Assembly (NCBI GenBank): GCA_025094145.1
Contig: JALLLS010000024.1
Location: 124,001-188,000 of the forward strand
Source of the DNA: Spinellus fusiger
Taxonomy: Eukaryota > Mucoromycota > Mucoromycetes > Mucorales > Phycomycetaceae
Length of the DNA stretch: 64,000 nt
Reading direction: 5' to 3'
Under the pieces are notes generated by a model. It saw nothing but the letters and a program-made list of their open reading frames with translations. It did no database searches and was not told the origin of the DNA. The translations under genes and the position numbers were made by a program. This document shows, one piece after another, positions 23,080 to 34,214 of the stretch; position 1 is the stretch's first letter, and each line of letters starts with the position of its first letter.

Positions 23080-24119
23080 TATTAAAAAAGAAAAGAAAAA
23101 CGGCCATTGAAACAACCACGTTATCATAGTTAACTAGCCTTTTTAAATAAAAGTAAAATATTAAAAGAAAAGAAAAGATAAACCTGTCAAAAGATAACAG
23201 AAGAAGAAGAAAAAAAGATGTTCATGCAGTTACTATAGTCACATGGGTTGCGTTGGCATTATGCATTTGGTAATGCATTAGTAGCAATCTTTTTCATGTG
23301 GTAAGTGTGTCTTGTTGATGAGTCTGCAAATGATCCATAGTAGGGTTAATAAGATGATAGCTGTTGATAACTGTTAATAATTAAGATGGTAAATGTTAAT
23401 AATCCAAATATAGTATTGCCTATTCTTATCATCCATCTGCTCATCCTAGAAACTAGAATCAGTAGATCAATAGATATCCGTCAACCACTTTACATATCTC
23501 ACTCATGTTATTGTTGTCTTTTTCAAATTCTTCCACTCTTCCACTCTTCAAGCGCCCAGTTAAAAGCCTATTGAAACTGAATTCTGATAGGCAGATGAAA
23601 ATAATTGATTCTTATATAAAATAGCTACCTATAATTAACAAAGAATAAAGAGAATATGTCAAAGATTCTTCTGTATTCTTAACATTAAGATTGGCTAACA
23701 AAATAAAATAGAAATAAATCGAACGACGTGGACGGATGACTCTATTTCATTGGCTCTCTTTAGTAGTAATACTCCTCAGAGTATAACCATGACAAATATT
23801 ACTAAAAAGATAATGAGAAGAAACAAGAGAAAGAGAAAAGTTCCACCATGTCTTTTTAAAGATCACTCTATCAGTTATAACAAAACGCACATGCAATAAA
23901 TGATAGGCAAATAGTGAAAACAGAATGCTAATAGGGTTCTTAGTAGTACTTTTCTATCAAGTAGAGATCTATCTCTGAAATAGTCTCAAGTATAAAATAC
24001 AAGGGCTATAGGCTTATCGTTTTATTGATTCTATTACCAGTACTAGTGCCACTTTCTCGAATACCTTTATTTATTTTTATATCTTTCAAAGATAACATAG
24101 TGCTGTTCTTGATTTATCC

Positions 24120-25816
24120 ATGGTATCCCCCGAATCATTAAAGGAGCATGCTGTGGCCACCACAACAGAAGAAGCATGTGTTGTTGATCTTTCTGAACGT
24201 CGCAGAATTGCTCTTGAAGAGGTAAATAAAAAAAATCATCATTATCATTATCATCTAATGTGGATGTACCCCTTCTTAGATTGATAATGCCAAGTTTGGG
24301 TGGTTCCATGTCCGTGCTTGTATTGTCTCTGGTATTGGCTTCTTCACAGATGCCTATGACATTTTTGCCATCAACCTTGTGTCTACAATGATTGGCTATG
24401 TCTACTGGGCAGATCAAGCTGGAAAGACACCCTACAATGTAGATACTGCCATCAAGGTCTCTTGTTCTGTGGGTACTGTCATTGGCCAACTTCTTTTTGG
24501 CTACTTGGCAGATCGTGTCGGCCGCAAACGCATGTATGGTGTAGAACTTATGATCATTATCATTGGCACTATTGGCCAGACTCTTACTGGAAATGGACCC
24601 TCCATGTCCTTCTGGGCTGCAATCACCTTTTGGCGTATTATTGTGGGGATTGGTATTGGTGGTGATTATCCTCTGTCTTCTGTTATTACTGCTGAATTCG
24701 CCACAACAAAACACCGTGGCGCCATGATGGCTGCTGTCTTTGCTATGCAGGGCATTGGACAACTATCTGCTGGTCTCGTAGGACTGATTGCTACTGCAGG
24801 TTACCAACAGGCTATTCATGCTGATCAAGCCAACCTTGATAGTGTTTGGCGTATTGTGGTTGGTATGGGTGCCGTGCCTGGTGTGATTGCTCTCTATTAC
24901 CGCCTTACCATTCCAGAAACTCCCCGCTTTACGATTGATATTGAGCATAATATCGAAAAGGGAATCAATGATGCCAAGGCTTTTATTGAAAAAGGAGCCT
25001 CCAATGGCAAAAATCCACAAGAAACAACCCTTGTACAGCTTCCATCGACACCAAAGGCTTCCTGGAGTGACTTTTGCCACTATTTTGGCCAGTGGAAGCA
25101 TGGCAAGATATTACTTGGCACTGCCTACTCCTGGTTTGCCCTTGATGTTGCATGGTATGGTCTTGGCCTGAACAACTCTATTATTCTCCAGAATGTTGGA
25201 TTCGCTGGTGGATCTGATCCTTATAACTCTGTCTTCCGTGTCTGTGTTGGTAACATTATCATCAACTTGCTTGGGTCTGTTCCTGGCTATTGGATTTCAG
25301 TGTTTACTATTGATAGATTGGGCCGAAAGACCATTCAAATTATGGGTTTTACCATGCTCACTATTATGTTTATTATTCTTGGTTTTGGCTACAATGCCAT
25401 TCTTGCCACCTCTTCTACTCTGTTTATTGTTCTCTATACAATTACTCAGATATTCTTTAACTTTGTAAGTCATCTTATAAGACATCACCAGCTTATTGTG
25501 TTTATTCTTCTAGGGCCCCAACACAACCACCTTTATCGTTCCTGGAGAATGTTTTCCTACCCGATACCGCTCCACTGCCCATGGTATCTCTGCTGCTTCT
25601 GGAAAGGTGGGCTCTATCATTGCCCAGGTTGGCTTTGGCTTATTGAAGGACATTGGTGGATCCAATCAGTGGATTGACCATCTTCTTCAAATCTTTGCCT
25701 TTTTCATGTTGACGGGTATCTTCTCCTCTTTCCTTATTCCAGAAACAAAAGGAAAGTCACTGGAAGAACTCTCTGGTGAATATGAGTATGAAGAGAGGCG
25801 TCCAGTGGAAGCTTAA
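24120..25816 (+). CDS. PHO84: PHO84-type high-affinity phosphate:H+ symporter (MFS)
   Basis: Three exons, 24120-24221, 24280-25464 and 25514-25816, give 529 residues. The family is clear from GFFTDAYDIFAINL near the first membrane helix, DRVGRKRMYG in the loop 2-3 MFS signature, GGDYPLSSVITAEFA (the phosphate-symporter signature), an Arg/Lys/Glu-rich central cytosolic loop, WYGLGLNNSIILQNVGF, DRLGRKTIQIMG, FIVPGECFPTRYRSTAHGIS and IPETKGKSLEEL near the C-terminus. Twelve membrane helices are expected. The protein imports inorganic phosphate across the plasma membrane; in fungi expression is normally induced by phosphate starvation, but no PHO4-like site was confirmed here. Confidence 0.95.
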
Positions 25817-26198
25817 AGAGCACATTGGACTACCAGGACAGTATTTAATATTACTTGTATTCATAAGCCCACACTACACTACACTACACTACACTAGCTT
25901 TTCTTTTCTTTTCCCCCTTATTTTTCTTCTTCTTTAGGCAGGAAAACATCTATAATATAATCTCTGGTCTTTATGATATATCTTCGCACTCTATTTATCA
26001 ATTGGTATTCTAAAATAATATCCTTTTCTTTAACTCGTCAAATCTCAAAGTGTAAAATGGACAGACTCCATTCTTCTCTCTATTCACCAGTCACACCCAT
26101 GCATTATTTTTGAAGTTGCTTCATATTCCGTCGTTCTTCCCCTTGACGCTTCTTCCCTTTCTTGGATAGAACAAAACATACTCACTCCACTAGCACCC
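25817..26198. other. Intergenic region between PHO84 and GCP3
   Basis: It contains a short (ACACT)n tract at about 25870-25895 and T/C-rich DNA before the GCP3 ATG. No gene is seen. Confidence 0.5.
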
Positions 26199-29100
26199 AT
26201 GAACCGACCAGAATCACTGCGGTCTATTCTCAGTGACCACAGATCTTATACTGAACCCAACTTCAGCAATGAGTCTCTAGCAAGACTTCATCCAGTATCA
26301 CGTCACTCTACGGGACCTTCTCTATATCAACGCGATGATCTCCTTCCCGACCTACGTGTGTATAAAACACTAGAAAAACTAGTGAGACAATTCGTTCAAA
26401 CGGATACGGATTCACCCCCTCAGCAAGAACAGCAAAAGAGAATAAAAAGATTGACAGATAGGTGTGTAAATACACTTGAAAGGTAAACTCCATAAAAGCG
26501 ACACTTGTTGCTGATTTTCTCTCCTTCCTTTTCTCTTTTCTCAACTGTATTTTTTTATATATAAAAATGTGTGTGTGTGTGTGTTTATTTTATGCTGTGG
26601 GCTAGTCAAAAAAAACCTACCATAGTCCAGGATGAAAACTTCATAGCCAATTTGATTAGAAGGAAATGTAAGTCTTGTCCTAGTACATGAACTTTGTATA
26701 ATCTGTATACAATATCGATTTATCCTACAACGTACAGTACTCAAGGAGCCCAATGCTTCTAATAAGGCAGCCATGTTTGGTCATCTTTATAACAAATTGG
26801 CTTCTCAGGTAAATGTACATGAAAATAAAAGAGGAAAGAGGATATGCGTGGGGAGAGTACCTCTCAATAGTGATAAAGAAAGAGTAAAAAAAAAAGAAGA
26901 GAAAAAGACTACCATCTTCTGTGTAAGATGAGTCATTATTAGCATTGCTTCTATAGTTATCGTACTATTCATAATAATAATAATAATAATAGTAATAATA
27001 GTAATATTAATAATATTAATAATATTAATAATAATAATAACATCATTACTATTGCAATAATAGCAAATACTTCGGAACAAATGCGCCATTCTCCACCTCT
27101 TACTTCTTGTCAGTGAAGATAACAACTCACTATCTTCTCCAATTTCTCCTTCTTCTGCTCATACTGTATGAATTGTCAGTGGTCTATAATAATGTATAAG
27201 CTGATACCTATTGTCTTGTAATAAGTCTGTAGACTCACAGCAATTTATTTCTCCGGGATTAAAAGTGTTTCCTAGTCCACATCTCTTGCCAGCCCATGCA
27301 CGTACCTATGAACTCCAAGAACCTCCTAGGAACACACGCCGCAAATTAGCAAGAGAAGAAGACCATGAAAGGGAGACCAGTATGTCTTCTGATCGACGAT
27401 TACCGCCTGCTATTCAACTGGAAAAAGCACGCAAACTTGCGTCTGATGGTTATTCTTCAGGTGAGTTGGTGATATCTCTATCCTTCTTCATTGTTATTAT
27501 TATCATCTAGTAAAGAATGGTCTCATCTTTATTGAGTTCTTATAGCTACCTATGTCCCAGAATCCGCTCTGTTACGTGATCTTATCTTTATATTTCAGGG
27601 CATTGATGGACAGTATATTAAGCTTGATCCAGTATCCAATGAATATTCTATTGATTCAAAGGTATTCTTTTTCTATATTCAAGATAGACAGAGTGTGGTA
27701 TTATTGATGATATGATGTTATTCTAGGCAATGATAACAAAATCTACCAAAGATTTGGTGCATTATCTCTCTGAATTGGGATGGCTCTATAAACGTATCTT
27801 GCTATTTGTAAAGTCAAGATCAAACGATCAAGCCATTGGCCTTGTGGGACAAGTAAGCATTTAATGATAATAATACGATTATCATTATTATTGCTACAAA
27901 CTAATTGTCTACAGTCGTTTTGCTCTACACTTCACAATGAGCTGACGGAATACTACCGACTTATTGCCGTGCTTGAAGCTCAAATAAAAAAACAAACTTC
28001 TTTAATACCTTCCTTTGATGAGGCTCTTGTTTTGCCTAATGAAAAAACTCTGACTCTACGTCGTCTGGTGGTATGGACTCAGGAGAGCTTACAGCAGCTT
28101 CGACTAATGTGTGCATTGGTGGATGCATGTCAAGGTAAATCTTACAGAAAAGAAAGGCACTCTGCATATAGATATATAAGCTTATAGAGGCTCATCACTG
28201 TCTACGTAGAGCAAAAGGGTGGTGCTTTGGTGTCTAATATGCACAACTACACTAAACATGGTGATCCCTTTATCCAAAATTACGTTCGTAAAATGCTCCA
28301 AAAAGTAACTACTTTATGTTCTTTGCTAATTTATTACACACTAATCATTCATTATTCATTTTCAAGGTATCCACGCCTTTTTATGAAATGTTGCAACGCT
28401 GGATCTATGCAGGAGAATTGGATGATCCTTACAAGGAATTTTTTATAGCTTGTGATCCTACAGTACCTGAAGAAGAACTCTGGCAGAGCCAGTATTCGAT
28501 ACGTGAAGACATGCTGCCCAGTTTTATATCCAAGGAACTTGCTCTCAAGGTAAATTATCCAAAAGAAAAAGAAAGCTTATCTTAAACATAACACATCATC
28601 TCTTTATGAAAGATCTTTTCTATTGGAAAGTCCCTTAATTTTATTCGACACAGCTGTCATGATGATACACTTGTAGAAAAGTATTCTACTTCTGATCATA
28701 AATGTAAGTCTTTCTCTTTCTTTCTTTCTTTCTTTTCATGTGTAGATGTAACCAATACTTTTATTTTTATTTTATAAATCTATATTAGACATGCTTACGT
28801 TTAAATACGGAGATGTCCAGGCTGTAAAAAGATCCATCGATGTGGCCTATATGGAAACCAGCAAACACCTTATCAATTTATTAACACGCAAATACAAACT
28901 CATGGAGCATTTGCGTGCTATGAAGCGATACTTATTGCTGGGCCAAGGTGACTTTATTCAGTATCTTATGGACACATTAAGGTATATACAACAGAGTCTT
29001 TTTTTTTCATTAGAGAATAGATCCACGTCTTATTCATACCAATCACTGTGCCCTATTTCTTATAGGCCCGGATTAAGCATGCCTGCTACTTCTTTATTTC

Positions 29101-30283
29101 GCCACAATTTAACTGGCATTCTTGAAACAGCTATTCGTGCTTCTAATGCACAGTATGATGAGAATGAAATACTCAACCGACTTGATGTTCGGTTATTACA
29201 AGTAGGTTGTTATTGATGCTACCTACATACTGAGTGTTCTACATCAGATAGAAAGTCAAGATCTTGGCTGGGATGTGTTTACCTTGGATTACCATGTTGA
29301 TTCCCCTATCAACACAGTATTCAATCCACTCGCCATGAGTCAGTATCTTCGTATTTTTAACTTTTTATGGCGTCTGAAGCGTGTTGAGTACACTTTGTCT
29401 TCTTCCTGGCGTCAGTGGGGTATTGCTAGTAGAAACTATGGGCGTAGAACAGGTATTTATCTACTCTTCTAAGAATTGAGTTCGCATTACTTATGACATT
29501 GAGTAGAAATAAGTCAGGACCTACATGAAGCACAGCTGACAATCAGTAGAATGGTCCATTTTATTTATCAGTTGCAGCATTATTACTTGTTTGAAGTACG
29601 TCTTATTGTGCATAGGATGCTTCTATTCTAATCAAAGAAACTCATTTTTCTTTAGGTACTGGAGTGCTCTTGGGAAAATTTATCCTCTTTTATTGAAAAC
29701 AAGAGTATTGACTTAGACTCTATCATTGAAGCACATTCTTCTTACTTGGGGGAGATTCTGGATAAAGGCTTTCTCAGTGATGCTAAGATTGAAGTAAGTG
29801 TTATTGTGAATACCAACTTATTCTATTTTCAACAAAAGAAACTAGCAGCACCACTGAATATTATCTTTGATATTGTTCTTGGCTATGAGTCCTCTCTAGT
29901 AAGTAGAATTAACATAGGAGAATAACAAAACAAAATAAAACAAAACAAAAATATATGGATGGTGCATTGACTCATCTTATGCTCTTATAGGATCGTTTAT
30001 ATCTGTTTATTTCTTCAAAATCGGTGCAAGGAGAATTGATGGCGCCTCAGGGATTGCCACAGTCTAGTAAACAAGTATTACAAGAGGTTCGTGGACAATG
30101 TGCCAAGGCAGAAGGTGATTTCAAGGTAAATACACAGCAGGAGTGTATTCTGTACAATGCTTATTTTCTTATTCATAGAAAAACGTACTGGAGTTCCTTG
30201 TTATGTTGGGTTCTTATCATGATGAAGACCTCCGCTCTTTATCAACACGCCTTAACTATAACAATTACTACTCTTCATCATAA
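26199..30283 (+). CDS. GCP3: Gamma-tubulin complex component 3 (GCP3/Spc98 family), 19 exons
   Basis: Exons: 26199-26482, 26606-26667, 26738-26808, 27064-27165, 27241-27460 (or from 27226), 27546-27661, 27727-27852, 27915-28134, 28210-28304, 28367-28549, 28613-28703, 28789-28981, 29066-29201, 29248-29452, 29507-29595, 29656-29793, 29839-29898, 29991-30125, 30179-30283. They sum to 876 residues with every phase matching. Family hallmarks: [12 protein letters not shown] near residue 260, [114 protein letters not shown]. The C-terminus [18 protein letters not shown] ends like other GCP3 proteins. GCP3 pairs with GCP2 to hold gamma-tubulin and nucleate microtubules at spindle pole bodies. The gene is convergent with GLE1, 128 bp apart. 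Confidence 0.93.
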
Positions 30284-30411
30284 ATCTTATAATAAAAAGG
30301 TTCATGTGTCTTTTGGTATAGTTTCTGTGCTCTTTATAAGCAGATATACTTATAACACTCATTCACTCATTCACTCATACAGACTCACACTTGTTGACTG
30401 TCTCTACACTT

Positions 30412-32402
30412 CTATATTTTCTTTTCTATAAACTCGGGAATGGCTATAATAGTACCTGCATTAAAGCAGTCTCTTAAATAGTTCTCCAGTCGTTTTCTAC
30501 CAGCCTCATTAATATTGGTAGTATCAGCCCTGACAAGCGGTAGCATTTTGTCTTTAAGGTACGTTAATATTTTTAACATCTGGCGGGGATATTCCCGCAT
30601 GAGTCGTTGCCCAGCAACCTCGAGGAAACTCCGGATGATGGTAGGTGTGATGGTGCGTGGTGGCATGTTACATATCCTTGCCAGCCATATCCACCCATGC
30701 TTCACATCAAGTCGATTGGGAGGCTGTCCTGGTCCTGGCATGACTTGTAGCCAACCTGCAAACAGCATCACATAGGAATTCTGACGTGTCTCATACTTTA
30801 AATAACTTTCAAACTTGGTCTTTTCGTGTTTGTCTTCGTATTTGTATCGCATCAGCAGTCGTAATTCGCTGCTTGAAAGGTTCTACTACAGGTTATTCTT
30901 ATGCCAACAGATCACGCCACTTACAGGATTACCATCATGGTAGTGAGGAATGAGAATAGGTGCACGTTTGTAAAGACGTCCAATAAGATAGGGAAATAGT
31001 TCAGGAACAGAGCCTGTCATTAATGCAGAGAAGCGTCCCAAGAAGTAGGCCGCCATGGGTGTCGCATCAATCTCCTGTTCTGCTTGTGCCTATAGAACAG
31101 CTTAAAGACACTTCTTTTATAGATCTATATATTACAACCTACCAGGATACTTTTGGCCAGATGGTTCAACAAGACATGGTATGCCTTTTCAGATTGATTC
31201 TTTGTTGTGTTGATGATTTCAAGCACTTTGTTGGCCTTTCAAAGATTAAGTCTTACTGCCAATGCATAAGACTCTGCGCATTACCTTGTCCAAAATGACC
31301 TGCTGTTTGAACTGAAGCTGGGAGACATAACGAGTGATAGTCTTCTTCACTTTGAATACATCTTTTCTGAAATTAGGATCTAACAAGGCTGGCTTGTACT
31401 TTTCCTTGTAGACCTACACTTCTATTAGCTCTACTCTATAGATAGATGGACATACTTTGATGGTTTCATAATACGATTGGTACTCTGCTAATCCTTCTGC
31501 TGAATAAACAGACTTGTGTTGGCTGTTCTTCTTGGCTATTTCTGCCTTTTTCTTCTCTTCTTGTGCCTTTAATAGCAGTGCTGCTGCCTCTTTCTTTTCT
31601 GTTTTTATCTTTAATGCTGCTGCCTCTTTCTCCTTGACATCTTTATTCTCTTTTTCCATTCTTTCTTTCTCGTTATGAATAGCATTTTCCAGTCTCTAAC
31701 CGTCATAACACCAGCATTAGCCTATTTCCTTGCTTCAAATGACTAGTAGTACCTTGAGACGAGCTTCCTTTTCTTTTATATAGTCTTCTTCTGTGATGAC
31801 CTCTTTGGAGACTCTGATGCATAAATAAGCTACTTTTCTGTTCTTTTTTCCTTTTTCCTTTTCTTCCTTTATGCTACTCTTCTATCACGTACAATTTCAA
31901 CAGTTTATCATGAGTTACCCATTCCTCTGCCGATCTCTTAATAAATGTCATTCTCTGGGCATTACGATCGAATATTTGCTGTTGGGTTTTCTTCACTGTC
32001 TCGACTGTCTGCAAACTCAACACATCCATTTTTGCCTGTAGACTATCACAGGGAATATACTAGTTGATAGAGGATTAAGTCAATGGACGGGTGATAAATC
32101 CAGACCACACTACTACTGCTGCTGCTGCTGCAATTAATAGCACAGTCTGTGTGTGTGTGTGTGTGTGTGTGTGTTTTAAAATGTAATATTAAACAAGACC
32201 TACAATGTTTTTTCTCTTTTGAGCTTCCCATTGCGTATAGTGGTCCAATACATCTGTCTTTAGTTCCAACACTGGCATTCCAGTAGCTGAGGTGGGCACT
32301 ATTCTGCTTCTATACAAAAGTTCAATGTGGTGTCTTGTAGGCGTCTTACAATCTCTGAGGAACGTAGCAGGACTCTTTCTCAGAGTCAGAGTCAGAGTCC
32401 AT
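30412..32402 (-). CDS. GLE1: GLE1, nuclear-pore mRNA export factor
   Basis: Nine minus-strand exons, 32402-32350, 32309-32204, 32035-31893, 31813-31753, 31695-31456, 31413-31285, 31235-31143, 31089-30925 and 30882-30412, join in phase to 486 residues. Residues ~122-200 form a Lys/Glu/Ala-rich coiled coil (KEKEAAALKIKTEKKEAAAL). After it come FKVKKTITRYVSQLQFKQQV, a segment with FLGRFSALMTGSVPELFPYL, and the conserved C-terminal HEAT-like domain (VMLFAGWLQV, HGWIWLARICNMPP, FLEVAGQRLMREY). GLE1 with inositol hexakisphosphate activates the DEAD-box helicase Dbp5 on the cytoplasmic face of the nuclear pore to release mRNPs. The start fits the exon chain; there is little support for an earlier one. 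It is divergent from the unknown gene at 32741. Confidence 0.9.
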
Positions 32403-32740
32403 AGGGGCTCTGAAGCCAGTTTTCACTGCTCTGTCCGTATAGAATGATTAGTCTTGGTGCTGTTTACTTTCTCTCCCTCCCTCTCTCCCCCTCTCTCCCT
32501 CTCTTATTCTTTGTTGCATGAGGCATTCTCACTTTATCATTAAAGGGGCACGAGACATGACAGTGTTCACAAGAGATTAAAAAATAAGAGATGTCTATGC
32601 TCTATTCAGTAGATGATGTCATAGAGGACTTGCTTCTCTGAGACTGCTATTCACACCCGTCCCTCCCAACGAAGACAAGAGTGCTGTGGATGAAAAAAAA
32701 ATGGGCCCTCCACACGCCTTATCATCTCCACTGAGTTGTA
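32403..32740. promoter_or_regulatory. 338 bp divergent promoter region
   Basis: It separates the start codons of GLE1 (minus) and the gene at 32741 (plus). It contains a CT-rich tract at 32470-32505. No specific box was identified, so this is positional inference only. Confidence 0.4.
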
Positions 32741-34003
32741 ATGACCCATCAGTCACTAAGAGAAGAGCGTCCACGAGCATCTGCCTTTGAATGGCCCATC
32801 CCCTCTCCATCAGCCCACACCACCGACACTGCTGTGGCCAATGACATTAGTCTCCAAGAGATTCTATCTGCTTATCAACATGAGCCAGAGTTGCTGAGAC
32901 ATATCCTAGCAGCAAAAACAGCAGAGGACAAGGCAAGCACACACTGTGGTGCCAGACTAAACTTTTAAATGTCTAGAAAAGAGCAGCTCATCTGACACTA
33001 AAGACAGAAATGGCCCGTATTCAACTACGACGGATGGACATGGAGCTTATGCATGAGCAAGAAAAGCACACGGTGAGAGACAGACCCACCTCCACCTATC
33101 CACCTATTGGCAATGGCACACCCTACAGCCACCTTGCCCCTATACAACAGCAGGTCATGGCCCGCTTCACCCATGGCCCCGAGATGACAAGACGGTTGAC
33201 GCCAATGCCACTCTCTGACACTCTCTTCTCTCGTCCACCCACCTCGCCTGTCTATTATCCACACTCTGCACACCCATTGTGCCGTTCAGACCAGCCTTCT
33301 ACGCACAGCTCTTCCTCACCCACCCGCAGTCTTACGCTCACCTGCACGCCACACTCTCGTCTTCTCCACAGCACCTCCACCACCTCCACCTCCACCACCA
33401 CACACACCACACACACCACACACACCAATGCCCTTGATGACACGCCTCTGTTTCCAAAGCGGTCCAGAGCCTCCTTCTCCGCCATCATGGACAAAGACAC
33501 TGTGAACACCATGACCCCCATCGCCTCGATCGCTTCCATTGCACCTATAACACCCATTGCCTCCACAGCCCCCACAGCCACCACAGCCACCACAGCCCCC
33601 ACAGCCCCCACACCTTCTCGGGATAAGGTCATGGAGGCCCTCAAGGCCAAGATCCAGAGAGGCACTGGGGTCAGCAGTGCTTCTGAAGCACGCCGACTGT
33701 CCTGCATTGAGCCTAATGAGCAGTCCCTCAAATACCGCACACTGCCCAAGGCCCAGCAGTTTCCTTACTTACATCTTCGTCATGGAAAAACAGTAGAGAG
33801 AAGATCCATAGAACCCCTGTCTCCTCTGCCTCATCATGCTGACAGTGCCACGCTGCCTCCCATGGATCCTCCACGAGACACGAGTCAGGGAAAGCCAGCC
33901 TCCCCAGAAGCATCCGCACGTGCCTGTTCGAAAAGTCCACCTTATGCTTATACCACACCCTATAGTACTTCTGCCTCACCTTCTCTCTCTACTGTAGATA
34001 CAT

Positions 34004-34005
<2 letters not shown>
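32741..34005 (+). CDS. Pro/Ser/Thr-rich protein of unknown function with short helical N-terminus
   Basis: Exon 32741-32932 joins 33004-34005 in phase 0 to give 397 residues. The intron appears to use a GC donor (AAG|GCAAGC) and an AG acceptor; a GT donor slightly downstream, after CACTGTG, could also work with the acceptor at 33006-33007. Residues ~36-90 look helical (ISLQEILSAYQHEPELLRHI, then TEMARIQLRRMDMELMHEQE), resembling a short coiled coil. The rest is low complexity: STTSTSTTTHTTHTTHT, repeated APTA/TAT segments and several SP/TP motifs. No catalytic or membrane segment is seen. It could be a regulatory or scaffold protein. It is GC-richer than its neighbours because of biased codons. 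Confidence 0.7.
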
Positions 34006-34037
<32 letters not shown>

Positions 34038-34214
34038 GAATAATACTATTTTATAGATCAATAATACACCCAAGTAGACAGAGTCTACATTTTTTTTATT
34101 TTATTTTATTTTTATTTATTTATTTATTTATTTATTTATATATTTATATATTTATATATTTATATGTATGTATATCTATAGATATCAAAAGAAAAGAAAA
34201 AGAAAAAGTATCGC

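Larger units (their letters stand above)
21598..24119. other. Gap between the zinc-finger gene and PHO84
   Basis: AT-rich DNA holding a minisatellite (22522-22705), a short duplicated CAACCCATCAGAGTC segment (near 22737 and 22794) and a MITE (22954-23079). Frames in 21777-22764 are low-complexity antisense of A/T tracts. No gene is seen. The last ~400 bp presumably hold the PHO84 promoter. Confidence 0.45.

Noticed and set aside
33255..33749. 164 aa minus frame opposite the Pro/Ser/Thr-rich gene
   Set aside because: Antisense of biased codons (GTG/GTT runs opposite CAC/ACC); the plus-strand frame is longer and spliced consistently.
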